A stretch of 54,986 bases of DNA, taken from positions 1 to 54,986 of IMG/VR virus record IMGVR_UViG_3300037246_001629. One strand, 5' to 3'. The notes below the pieces were generated by a model, which saw nothing but the letters and a program-made list of their open reading frames with translations, searched no databases and had not been told where the DNA came from. Position numbers and translations under genes: made by a program. How positions within the stretch are numbered: the stretch's first letter is position 1; each line of letters opens with the position of its first letter. This document shows positions 8,847 to 16,726 of this stretch, one piece after another. The stretch comes from a virus.

Positions 8847-9551
8847 TTATAAATAAATAGGTTTAAATGCTTGGCTATCATATCTATCAAGTATTCTTTT
8901 GGTTGCTTTTTCCCATCTATTTTGTAATTGCATGTAGCTTATTCCTCCAGATTCACCTTCTGCTTTGATGAACATATCTGGAAGATAATCGATTACCTGT
9001 GATGCAGCTATCATTATACAGGCTTTTCTAATATCTTTCGGAACAACTGATCTACCATAGGTGTATTTAATTCTGATATTATCCTCACCTTTGATTGGAA
9101 GTTGCTTTAGTAAATATATTCTACCTTCTGGTTGCTGTACAAAGTAATCACCTGTTGTATCATATGGGGTGGATCCTGCGGTTCCTGTTGCTATAAGATC
9201 AGTCCATTCATCATTATTTGTCAATATCTCAAGCGTTGTCACACTTCGAATATCATCAAAATTAGTTTTTATCACATATTCAGTACGGCCATAACGCGTG
9301 CGTCTACCTTTTTTATAATCTCTGAAAGTAAATTCATGATATTCATATTCAGATACAGTTATTTCTCGCCATGCACGCCCACATTCCTTCTCAATATCAA
9401 CCTCAGCTTCCTCAATCATTTCCTCAATAGTTGTCTTTGTTGGATTTTTTATAGAATCAATATTTTCTTCATCATAAGGATTACCTGAGACATCGGTAAG
9501 ATTTAGTCTGTTAGCGACTTGATAGGCCTGTGCATACGTTACATCTACCAA
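8847..9551 (-). CDS. head-tail connector, HK97 gp6-like adaptor
   Basis: About 235 residues from TTG 9551, five bases after AGGTGG; GTG 9560 overlaps that site. The N-terminal helices ('TIEEMIEEAEVDIEKECGRAW'), central beta hairpin ('VTTLEILTNNDEWTDL', 'GRIYLLKQLPIKGEDNIRIKYTYG') and C-terminal helix ('VPKDIRKACIMIAASQVIDY') follow the gp6/gp15-type connector fold. These form the ring below the portal that joins head and tail. The location between head and tail genes agrees. Confidence 0.82.
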   Translation of the reverse strand: MVDVTYAQAYQVANRLNLTDVSGNPYDEENIDSIKNPTKTTIEEMIEEAEVDIEKECGRAWREITVSEYEYHEFTFRDYKKGRRTRYGRTEYVIKTNFDDIRSVTTLEILTNNDEWTDLIATGTAGSTPYDTTGDYFVQQPEGRIYLLKQLPIKGEDNIRIKYTYGRSVVPKDIRKACIMIAASQVIDYLPDMFIKAEGESGGISYMQLQNRWEKATKRILDRYDSQAFKPIYL

Positions 9552-9552
9552 A

Positions 9553-10122
9553 TTAACCACCTAGTTGTTTTTTGAGAAGTTCATCTGGAAATAATTCATC
9601 CTCATTTATATTTTCAGGTTCTCTCTTTTTCTCCTTTGACATAATTTTAGTCATAGATTTATATACCGCACTTTCCATCAGTTTGAAATCAGCCAAGAAT
9701 ACTCCAAGCGAATCAGCTATACTTGTATGAACAATTGCAAAATCCTCTTTGAGATCAGCAGTGTTTGCAATACCCATGAATTTACCAAGTGCATTAAGAA
9801 TAGTTATTTTCTCAGCATCAGTATTCGCATTAGGTAACCATTTCTCAAGCGTATATTTTCGAACCTCAGATATAGTATTTAATCTGTTCTCCTGTGCCTT
9901 ATCGCGTTCAGCGATAATTGTTTTCTGTTTCTCATCCCAATGTTCAATTCCATATGTGGAAATAAACCAGAGACAGAGGACCATCCATACAATACCTATT
10001 CCAATCATGTTCATAGGATTGAATGAATCACCCTGACGGAGTTTAAGAGCCACATCTGTTGCTAGACCTGATGTGATAGTACCGAATATTACTCTGAATA
10101 CTCTGATCTGACGGCCTAGCAT
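9553..10122 (-). CDS. membrane-anchored protein in the head-tail module; possible upstream non-ATG start
   Basis: 189 residues from ATG 10122. One clear transmembrane segment near residues 37-56 ('IGIGIVWMVLCLWFISTYGI') is followed by a charged helical domain and an acidic C-terminus. The ATG lacks a good ribosome site. The same frame is open 26 codons further up to 10200, where a perfect AGGAGG (10208-10213) sits seven bases before an ATC. The true start may be that non-canonical codon. Function unknown; a membrane protein among connector genes is unusual. Confidence 0.65.
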   Translation of the reverse strand: MLGRQIRVFRVIFGTITSGLATDVALKLRQGDSFNPMNMIGIGIVWMVLCLWFISTYGIEHWDEKQKTIIAERDKAQENRLNTISEVRKYTLEKWLPNANTDAEKITILNALGKFMGIANTADLKEDFAIVHTSIADSLGVFLADFKLMESAVYKSMTKIMSKEKKREPENINEDELFPDELLKKQLGG

Positions 10123-10207
10123 TTGATCTATTTTGGATCCTATGATTTGAGCTTTGCCATCGGTATTATTTTTTTTTTTGATTTTTGTTATTGTTTCGAT
10201 TTTAATT

Positions 10208-10213
10208 CCTCCT
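10208..10213 (-). promoter_or_regulatory. strong ribosome site without a canonical start codon
   Basis: AGGAGG on the minus strand lies immediately after the stop of the 138-residue gene. Optimal spacing falls on ATC at 10198-10200; no ATG, GTG or TTG lies in any frame within about 70 bases. The ATC frame continues into the membrane protein gene below. Confidence 0.6.
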
Positions 10214-10630
10214 CTAGTGGCGTGCCAAGATTGGAACTACTGTAATTGTTGTTTCCGCACCTACTGCCGCAGAGGAAGTGACTTTCATTGCATGAAAACC
10301 AAAAAGGTAAATCGGAGTATTATTACTTGTTGAATCCTGGACATCGACATAATGATCTTTAGCCTGTGCTAGACCTGCTTTGCTGTATACAAGAGCTTCT
10401 GCATTCTGCATATCTACAGGGAAGATTTCCACTGTCAGCGTAGCAGTTCCATTTGCAGGATGAATGACGATAAGGCCAACCATTTTTCCGTTAGCCTCAA
10501 AATTTTCAACTTGGATTGTTTCACCATTAGCAATTACTAATTCAATAGCACTACCTCTGAAACCTCTAGCAACATGAACGTTCTCGTCTTTTGCACGTCT
10601 ATCTACATTATATTTTGAACCATATGCCAT
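10214..10630 (-). CDS. head decoration-type structural protein
   Basis: 138 residues, beta-rich, with Gly/Ala/Thr/Val composition ('GLIVIHPANGTATLTVEIFPV', 'AVGAETTITVVPILARH'). Lies in the stretch of small proteins after the major capsid gene, where decoration and head-completion proteins are usual. No specific family recognised. Confidence 0.65.
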   Translation of the reverse strand: MAYGSKYNVDRRAKDENVHVARGFRGSAIELVIANGETIQVENFEANGKMVGLIVIHPANGTATLTVEIFPVDMQNAEALVYSKAGLAQAKDHYVDVQDSTSNNTPIYLFGFHAMKVTSSAAVGAETTITVVPILARH

Positions 10631-10639
10631 TTATCTCAC

Positions 10640-10939
10640 CTATTTTGCTGTGATCTTAGTACGGATAGAAAAACCATCAAGATCTGTCGTGTTTGTTTCT
10701 TCTGTCGTACCATTGTACGCTAGGATTTTACCAGAAGTGTATTTGAAATTATATCCAAGTACTGGTTCAAATTCAACCATTATGATTGTATTCACACTAA
10801 GAGCAGCAGCAAGATCCAGCGTATCACCGCCCGTTGCATATGAGCTAGACATAGTGATATCACGGATATATTCTTGTAGCAACCCTACATGGTTCTTTCT
10901 TGGAATACCATCAACAGTTGCAATTGTTGCATTTCCCAT
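10640..10939 (-). CDS. small head-associated protein
   Basis: 99 residues; 'DLAAALSVNTIIMVEFEPVLG' and 'GKILAYNGTTEETNT' suggest a small beta domain. The ATG overlaps the end of the upstream gene (ATGG/A at 10939). Probably structural, by location and composition. Confidence 0.6.
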   Translation of the reverse strand: MGNATIATVDGIPRKNHVGLLQEYIRDITMSSSYATGGDTLDLAAALSVNTIIMVEFEPVLGYNFKYTSGKILAYNGTTEETNTTDLDGFSIRTKITAK

Positions 10940-11340
10940 TATTCACTCACTGTATCCTCTACAGGCTCAACTTTCTCAGCCTCGGCTTTAGCTTTCTCAG
11001 CCTCAACTATCTTTGCATATTTGCCCTGACTTTCTTTCAGTAGTCTCTGTATTGCAGGTGTTGACAGGTCTATTTTCCTATCAACGACATGCCTTTTCTT
11101 ATATTCTTTAGGAATTTTTGCATGCATTGATAGAAATGGGAATTGTTCTCTCTTACTATAGAAATATAGTATATCCTGTGGATGTGAGATTGCAACAACA
11201 TTACCCTGATCAAATCTGTATCCTCCGAATTTCTTCGCGTATAAAGATCTTCCAGAATGCTCATAAGAACTTTTACCTATTAATGCTAGGTATAATTTCT
11301 TAGGCATTGCTGATCCTTTTTCTTTCTTTACTTTACTCAT
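10939..11340 (-). CDS. small virion-module protein
   Basis: 133 residues with a basic N-terminus, a central 'QGNVVAISHPQDILYFYSKREQF' segment and an Ala/Glu/Lys-rich helical C-terminus (AEKAKAEAEK). The pattern of residues 40-70 recalls small proteins encoded just after the capsid gene in tailed viruses. Alternative start at codon 12. Family not recognised. Confidence 0.6.
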   Translation of the reverse strand: MSKVKKEKGSAMPKKLYLALIGKSSYEHSGRSLYAKKFGGYRFDQGNVVAISHPQDILYFYSKREQFPFLSMHAKIPKEYKKRHVVDRKIDLSTPAIQRLLKESQGKYAKIVEAEKAKAEAEKVEPVEDTVSE

Positions 11341-11950
11341 CTGTGATATCCTCCTCTAGATCGAGGCTTTTACCCTCTGTGTTGACTGCTTCTAGCCATA
11401 TATCGACTAGTTCTCTTTTCTTGATTCTTCTTTTTGGAGCAGCCCATCCAAATTTTTCATTCAATGCATCAAATATATCTTGTCTTGTTACTGCATCATA
11501 ATTTGTTTCGGGATTAATCCCATTGATAGCGAATCTTACATCCATTGCTGTTATTTCCTGAGTTGGAGATTTGAGGGTAAGTTGTAAATCTCTTTTTCCA
11601 GGAAACTCGCGTAGGACAAATCTAATATCTGTCCACATCGGTTCGCATGTCTTTCCACCTTTATCCAGCGGTGTATCGCCTAGCGTACGCACAGATAATA
11701 AAAGCCATTCATTTCGATCAGTTCGCTTTGGATTGAATTTTCTATGACCACTTCTTAGAAGCCAATCATAGAATGCTACGCCACCAACGTAGCGTACCCA
11801 TATTTTCAATTTGCAGGAATAATCTTTTGGATCCTTCAATATCCCTTCAAGGTCTTTTTCAAACATCTTTCTGAAATCAGCTTCTTTCTTTCCATACTGA
11901 TTTTTCCAGTCGTTATCATTGCGGAGTGAACCTTTCATTTGCATTGCCAT
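11333..11950 (-). CDS. head-module protein of unknown function
   Basis: 205 residues directly after the capsid gene. Features: a basic helical N-terminus, 'KLKIWVRYVGGVAFYDWLL', a run of basic residues (HRKFNPKRTDRNEW) and a C-terminal helical part with 'TRQDIFDALNEKFGW' and 'KKRELVDIWLEA', which could be a small helix-turn-helix. Probably head completion or a DNA-contacting inner protein, by position only. Confidence 0.6.
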   Translation of the reverse strand: MAMQMKGSLRNDNDWKNQYGKKEADFRKMFEKDLEGILKDPKDYSCKLKIWVRYVGGVAFYDWLLRSGHRKFNPKRTDRNEWLLLSVRTLGDTPLDKGGKTCEPMWTDIRFVLREFPGKRDLQLTLKSPTQEITAMDVRFAINGINPETNYDAVTRQDIFDALNEKFGWAAPKRRIKKRELVDIWLEAVNTEGKSLDLEEDITDE

Positions 11951-11958
11951 AATACCAC

Positions 11959-13197
11959 CTATTGGAAATCTCTACATTGGAAATTGGCTCTTGGATTGTT
12001 ACATCCAATCTCACCAATACTGAGCAAAGCTTCCTTGCTCTTGAATGCATCTAGATCAATATAATCTGAGGATGCAAATAATGTGGTGGGTAGAAGATCT
12101 TTGTAGTAAGTTCCTACTTTAGTATCAAGATAGATACCGTAGATTCGCTCAAGAGTATCAGTTGTTACAGCAGTTGATTCAATGATTGGAATATCTCTGT
12201 ATGATGCAAGACCGAAGCCACCATCATTTTTGAGACCATCAACATTTCTTAGGCCCTTAAATCCTGATGCATATTTGCTAGGATTCACATTCTGGAATCT
12301 CTGTTTTGCTCCTTCTTCCTCAGACATTCTTTCAACCATATTTGGTCCAGTGATAAGAACTAACTGACCACCATAAAGTGATCCTGTTCTGTATCTTCTG
12401 GTTGCTGCAAGTGCTGTATCAACAATATCAAATGAGAAATCACGATCAACATTTGAATTGTGATTGACATAGGGATCAAGATCTGTTGAGCTGTCTTTGG
12501 TAATTCCGAAGATATCCTCGTCATTTGCATCATAAGATACTGCGGTTGTGAGTGCAGTTGTTGCAGTTAATCTGTCCAGAGATTCTGTATTGACATCTGC
12601 AAGTGTATCATAATCCTGAAGAAGATATGTCTCAATATCTCTCATGTGTTCCTGTTCGATAAGTGGCCTCTGAGATTCAAGTGGTGGAATATTATCATCA
12701 CCTGTTTTTGCAAGTAATATTGCCTTGAGAGATGCTTCATATGTGTGAATAATCTCTTTTGGAGTATTACTGTATTTCTCAGGCCCCTGGAAATCGGTAT
12801 CAGGAAGTACTGCACCTTCAGTATGTCCTCCACCTGTTGCATGTCTTGCTACTGCATAATTCCATCCAGATCTATCCCATGGTGCATGAGGTAGGATGTC
12901 ATATACATTATGGCTAAGGTCCTGTGTCTGATGTAATTGTGCTCCGTAGGTAATATTTGCAAAACCTGCGGTGTCTGTCAGCATAGGATCATCTGTTTTT
13001 TTCAGCCATGACATATAGGCCCCATCAGTATTTGGGAAATATGTTGCTAGCAGATCATCAATTGTATTGAAATTAAGTGATCTGCTCTTAATTTGACTAG
13101 TTGCATTAAGATATTCTTTTCTCTTTTTATCCATGATACCGACATATTTTATTACGTCACCTAGCATTGCTTCTGATAATTCAGTTACTCTTGGCAT
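11959..13197 (-). CDS. major capsid protein, HK97 fold
   Basis: 412 residues. Lies directly after a protease/scaffold gene and has the features of HK97-type shells: a helical N-terminal arm, 'HAPWDRSGWNYAVARHATGGG' in the E-loop/P-domain region, 'LYGGQLVLITGPNMVERM' in the spine/A-domain region, and the ending 'YRDIPIIESTAVTTDTLERI' followed by 'GIYLDTKVG', typical of the A-domain beta sheet. ATG overlaps the protease stop. Segments of this protein have look-alikes in accessory proteins at 27408-27851 and 30731-31561. Confidence 0.88.
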   Translation of the reverse strand: MPRVTELSEAMLGDVIKYVGIMDKKRKEYLNATSQIKSRSLNFNTIDDLLATYFPNTDGAYMSWLKKTDDPMLTDTAGFANITYGAQLHQTQDLSHNVYDILPHAPWDRSGWNYAVARHATGGGHTEGAVLPDTDFQGPEKYSNTPKEIIHTYEASLKAILLAKTGDDNIPPLESQRPLIEQEHMRDIETYLLQDYDTLADVNTESLDRLTATTALTTAVSYDANDEDIFGITKDSSTDLDPYVNHNSNVDRDFSFDIVDTALAATRRYRTGSLYGGQLVLITGPNMVERMSEEEGAKQRFQNVNPSKYASGFKGLRNVDGLKNDGGFGLASYRDIPIIESTAVTTDTLERIYGIYLDTKVGTYYKDLLPTTLFASSDYIDLDAFKSKEALLSIGEIGCNNPRANFQCRDFQ

Positions 13198-14522
13198 TAT
13201 ATTATCACCTTTTCCATTTTACCACCATTCACCTGAATTGCGATAACCTCAGCATTTGTTGCTATTCTTCCCTTAATTTTATGGGAATATGCATTTATTA
13301 CCTCGAGACCAGGAATACTGATTTCCTTTTCTTTTTCACCTGGTTTTACTCCACCTGCATTTGATTCAGGAGTATTGGTCTTTTGTAATCCAAATGCTTC
13401 AGGATCAGCTTTGATTAATTCCTGATAAGCCTGTACCTGTTCCTTTTTGGTAAGAGCAGCAGGTATTGCTGATTTGGTTTTGATTTTTACACCATCACCG
13501 AAATGAGATTGCAATCTTTTCTGAGCTTCTGACATTTCCTCTTCTTTGGCCATTTTTCTGAATTGATCGGAATCATCCATTAGTTGTATGAGTTGTTCAT
13601 CTTGAACCAGGGTATAACCTTCTTTACTCATTTTTTTCATATCGGATCCATAAGATTCTCCACATTTTGGACAGGTCATCTTTTCCTTTTTCTTTGAATC
13701 CTTCTCATCTTTCTCATCATTATCTTCCATCTTAGTTTTCTCATCTTCAATGGGAGGGTTTTCATCTTCTTTCATTTTTGTTTTTAACTCCAGATTTTCT
13801 TTCTCTAGTTCAGTTATTTTAGTATCCTTGGTTTTTACCTCAGATACAGTACCACCGCAATCAGGCATTTTTTTAACATCCTTTTTCATTTTTGTTAGTA
13901 CAACCGAATATGGTTTGGATTGTTGGCCATCCTCTGCAAGCGTTACGCTCCAGAATTTAGTACCCATAACTTCCTTACCACAATTACCCTCAACATCACA
14001 TACATTTGAATGTTTTTTGGTTTTTCCAACACCGCGTAGCGATACTACGTTGAGCGTACCATTTTGACATAATTTCCAAACTACATCATCTAACGCTGGT
14101 GTATCGGTGTACATTTTAGATTCACCATAAATACACGCTACATCCTGATTAACATCAGAATTAAGTCGCTCTTTCATTTTTGGGAATCTCTCAGCCACCT
14201 CACCAATAGTTGTTTTCTCTAGATGATAGACTTTTCCATTAATAGTATCTGTATGCAGAAGCGTAAGAGATACGCCACGCTCAGAACTAAGCATGTCAGG
14301 AATAAGTTTGGCTACGCTATCAATATTATCGATCTCTCCATCATCATCCACATGTGCAGATGTAACAATGAAGTGAAGGATCCTATCTTTAGCTTTTTTC
14401 TCAAAAAAATCCATGTCCATTACAATACCAGGAACATTGAAAATATCCTCAAAATGTTTGGATAATTTACGATGTTCAGGTGTATGCTGAACTAGATATT
14501 TCAAATCGGTTGCCATTCTCAT
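13197..14522 (-). CDS. capsid maturation protease with scaffold-like domain
   Basis: 441 residues. The first ~200 look like a prohead protease: 'DRILHFIVTSAHVDDDGEID', 'VSLTLLHTDTINGKVYHLEK' and a 'NVVSLRGVGK' strand, as in S78-type enzymes. The catalytic residues cannot be fixed by eye. Residues ~230-300 are strongly charged coiled coil (ELEKENLELKTKMKEDE), then a CPKCGESYG zinc-like knuckle and a helical scaffold-like tail. A TATTTAAATA box at 14541-14550 lies about 25 bases before the start, so this gene probably opens a leaderless transcript with the capsid gene. Confidence 0.75.
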   Translation of the reverse strand: MRMATDLKYLVQHTPEHRKLSKHFEDIFNVPGIVMDMDFFEKKAKDRILHFIVTSAHVDDDGEIDNIDSVAKLIPDMLSSERGVSLTLLHTDTINGKVYHLEKTTIGEVAERFPKMKERLNSDVNQDVACIYGESKMYTDTPALDDVVWKLCQNGTLNVVSLRGVGKTKKHSNVCDVEGNCGKEVMGTKFWSVTLAEDGQQSKPYSVVLTKMKKDVKKMPDCGGTVSEVKTKDTKITELEKENLELKTKMKEDENPPIEDEKTKMEDNDEKDEKDSKKKEKMTCPKCGESYGSDMKKMSKEGYTLVQDEQLIQLMDDSDQFRKMAKEEEMSEAQKRLQSHFGDGVKIKTKSAIPAALTKKEQVQAYQELIKADPEAFGLQKTNTPESNAGGVKPGEKEKEISIPGLEVINAYSHKIKGRIATNAEVIAIQVNGGKMEKVII

Positions 14523-14540
14523 AAATAATTAAGCATCAAG

Positions 14541-14550
14541 TATTTAAATA
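14541..14550 (-). promoter_or_regulatory. archaeal-type TATA box before protease/capsid genes
   Basis: TATTTAAATA, about 20-25 bases before the ATGs at 14522/14516. Spacing fits a leaderless archaeal transcript for the most highly needed virion genes. Confidence 0.5.
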
Positions 14551-15036
14551 CTAATTATAATTGGTTGGACCTTGCATTTCGCAGACCATCTCAATTCCAA
14601 AAGCTGCAAAATCTTCAGGTATGATAAACCATATTTCATTATTTTTCATATCAATTGGTTTTCCTTTATTAAATTTCTCTACTGTTATTCTTGCACTCAT
14701 TATAGTATTTTTTGTTGCTAGCTTATCTTGATCCAAATGACCGTCAATTCCTGCATATCTTTTAAAATCAGAATTTTTTTTGAATTCAAATAAATTTATT
14801 GTTTTTTCTGAAGTATTCGCATCAATCATTCCTATTTTTATATCCACTTTCAAACCTGTTCCTAATGCATCTTGATCCATGAATTTCACCCATGATGCTG
14901 CGTTTTCTACCCATGTTAATTGAAAATTTAATCGTGTAAGATCGCTACCTCCAATTTTTTGAGTAAAACCCTGCCATTTTATTGTCTGTGCGGATACACG
15001 TAAATCTACTGTTTCTGAAATCGGATAATTAGTCAT
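14551..15036 (-). CDS. head-module protein of unknown function
   Basis: 161 residues with beta character ('DLRVSAQTIKWQGFTQKIGG', 'RLNFQLTWVENAASW', 'EIWFIIPEDFAAFGIEMVC'). A T-rich/TATA-like stretch lies just upstream (15037-15066), so it may have its own promoter. Between the neck protein and the protease; no family recognised. Confidence 0.65.
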   Translation of the reverse strand: MTNYPISETVDLRVSAQTIKWQGFTQKIGGSDLTRLNFQLTWVENAASWVKFMDQDALGTGLKVDIKIGMIDANTSEKTINLFEFKKNSDFKRYAGIDGHLDQDKLATKNTIMSARITVEKFNKGKPIDMKNNEIWFIIPEDFAAFGIEMVCEMQGPTNYN

Positions 15037-15066
15037 CTATATATATTATACTATTATATTTTTAAA

Positions 15067-15561
15067 CTAGAAAGCACTATTTTTCACAGCATCATTCCAT
15101 ATTCTAGGAGCCTCACGCAATCCTTTCTCAACCGCAGATCGTAGGAATGGTCGCTCACGCAATCCTGTTTTCTCAATAGTCTTTGCAATTGCCCATGCTA
15201 CTTTTTCAGGTTTTGGAATTCCCACACGTCTAGCCCATGCGATAAGCGGTGCAATCGGTGGTCGGTGTCCTGGATCAGTTCCAAACTCAACTGCCAATGC
15301 ATAGTCTTTTGATTCAGGCCCTCCAAATCCAACTATTACTTTATTTTTCTCATGTTTCGATGTACCTGAATTAGCAAGTGCTCCCGAATCAAATGCTTTT
15401 GTACTCGGTTCGAATTCTAGATTACGCTGTGCATCGGATAATATAAAATCAGCTAGATCTTGAAGATAAGTATCAACTATTTTTTGTTGCATTTTTTTTG
15501 CAGCAGATATATAATTATTCAAATCTGATGTGTCAAATTCTATCTTTATCTCAACGCCCAT
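15067..15561 (-). CDS. neck / head-closure protein, HK97 gp10-like
   Basis: 164 residues. An N-terminal helical part (residues 10-50) is followed by 'KNKVIVGFGGPESKDYALAV', 'EFGTDPGHRPPIAPLIAWAR' and the C-terminal 'GLRERPFLRSAVEKGL'. This order (VGFGG...A..VEFGT...PP..PL..W...PFL) is characteristic of the gp10-type tail-completion/neck family. GGTGA precedes the ATG. Confidence 0.85.
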   Translation of the reverse strand: MGVEIKIEFDTSDLNNYISAAKKMQQKIVDTYLQDLADFILSDAQRNLEFEPSTKAFDSGALANSGTSKHEKNKVIVGFGGPESKDYALAVEFGTDPGHRPPIAPLIAWARRVGIPKPEKVAWAIAKTIEKTGLRERPFLRSAVEKGLREAPRIWNDAVKNSAF

Positions 15562-15562
15562 A

Positions 15563-15703
15563 TTATATCACCTTTATCCAACATTTGAAATGATCCTTTA
15601 GCATTATATCAGGATCATTTGTTATTATTTTACCGAAACAGACAGTACAAATGAATGTTTCAGGTTTTATTATTTTTCTAGATGTTATTTCTAAACTTTT
15701 CAA
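15563..15703 (-). CDS. 46-residue Cys/His protein, TTG start
   Basis: TTG at 15703 overlaps the stop of the gpF-like gene (TTGA) and the frame ends one base before the next ATG. Translates to a basic N-terminus followed by 'ETFICTVCFGK' and 'LKDHFKCW', i.e. CxxC...HxxC, a possible zinc knuckle. Exact fit between neighbours and the metal-ligand pattern support it as real. Confidence 0.55.
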   Translation of the reverse strand: MKSLEITSRKIIKPETFICTVCFGKIITNDPDIMLKDHFKCWIKVI

Positions 15704-16425
15704 ACAGCTCGCCTCGGTCCAGACCTGCAATTATAATGAGGATTAAGAGGTCGTTGAATAAAATCAGGAAACCATTTACCACCGCTGAAAGCTACTATTT
15801 CAAGTAATCTCTTCATCGGTACACCTCGTTTATTTGCTGCTTTTGCCTCTGCAGTGACAGTTGCATCTATCTCTATACAGCATTCAGTTACTCTGGAATC
15901 ATGACCACGCCCCCATGTATAAACATACTTTCCTTCAGGATCCCGTTTATCCCATTCTGTCATCCTTGCATTATTACGGAAAAACTGTGTCTCAGTTCTT
16001 GCAAGCGTCTGGAATTTGCTAAGTTCAGCATTTGCTATATTTGTAACTACTTCTTTAAATGGTATTTTATTTGTGATAATCATCTGTCGTAATGCAGGCA
16101 ATTGTGATAATTTACCGTAAAGACGCTCAGATAACCGTAAAATTCCGCTCTTAATATTTGCATTTGATATTAATTTTTGGAATTCTAGAAATATCTCAGT
16201 CTCGGGGATTTTTCTTGATGATCCCTCAACCAATCCGCGTTTGAATACTTTGAACATATGCTGTTCCATTTTACTATGCAATTCAGTGTATAATGAATTA
16301 TTTATCTCGCGGATAGCATCGTTGAATTCGGTTGGATCCTTGATTGTAATCAATGGTTCTACTATTGCATCATTCCAGTAGCCTGATATCTCGCGTACTA
16401 TCTGTGAACTAAAACTCTGTGACAT
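15700..16425 (-). CDS. Mu gpF / SPP1 gp7-like head morphogenesis protein
   Basis: 241 residues. The C-terminal ~110 residues have the family hallmarks: 'QTLARTETQFFRNNARM', 'YTWGRGHDSRVTECCIEID' and the terminal 'RPLNPHYNCRSGPRRAV'. These minor head proteins associate with the portal and often aid DNA ejection. It lies right after the portal, the usual place. Confidence 0.9.
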   Translation of the reverse strand: MSQSFSSQIVREISGYWNDAIVEPLITIKDPTEFNDAIREINNSLYTELHSKMEQHMFKVFKRGLVEGSSRKIPETEIFLEFQKLISNANIKSGILRLSERLYGKLSQLPALRQMIITNKIPFKEVVTNIANAELSKFQTLARTETQFFRNNARMTEWDKRDPEGKYVYTWGRGHDSRVTECCIEIDATVTAEAKAANKRGVPMKRLLEIVAFSGGKWFPDFIQRPLNPHYNCRSGPRRAV

Positions 16426-16426
16426 A

Positions 16427-16723
16427 TTATCCCTCTATCTTTAATTCCTTCCAGTAATAAGGATCATAGTAAATATAGTAAGTATCATCCAGTACGATTA
16501 TATCTCCTATGGAAAAAAGACCAAACGTTACAGTCTTTTCCTTATCATAGAGTATACTCAGAATATCATTAATATTCCTATATTTTATTTCCTCATCAAT
16601 ATCACCTGAATGTGAATAAGTCTCATCAAATTCAGATTGTGATATTGTATCTAGTTTTCTTAGAATTATCTTTTGTTGTAATTCTGTGCTCTCTTCGCGA
16701 TTTAATTGATATACTTCTATCAT
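16427..16723 (-). CDS. small acidic protein between portal and gpF genes
   Basis: 98 residues, acidic and Tyr-rich ('DDTYYIYYDPYYWKELKI' at the end), possibly SH3-like beta ('FSIGDIIVLDDTYYIYYDP'). ATG 16723 follows the portal stop by a few bases. Function unknown. Confidence 0.65.
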   Translation of the reverse strand: MIEVYQLNREESTELQQKIILRKLDTISQSEFDETYSHSGDIDEEIKYRNINDILSILYDKEKTVTFGLFSIGDIIVLDDTYYIYYDPYYWKELKIEG

Positions 16724-16726
16724 AAT

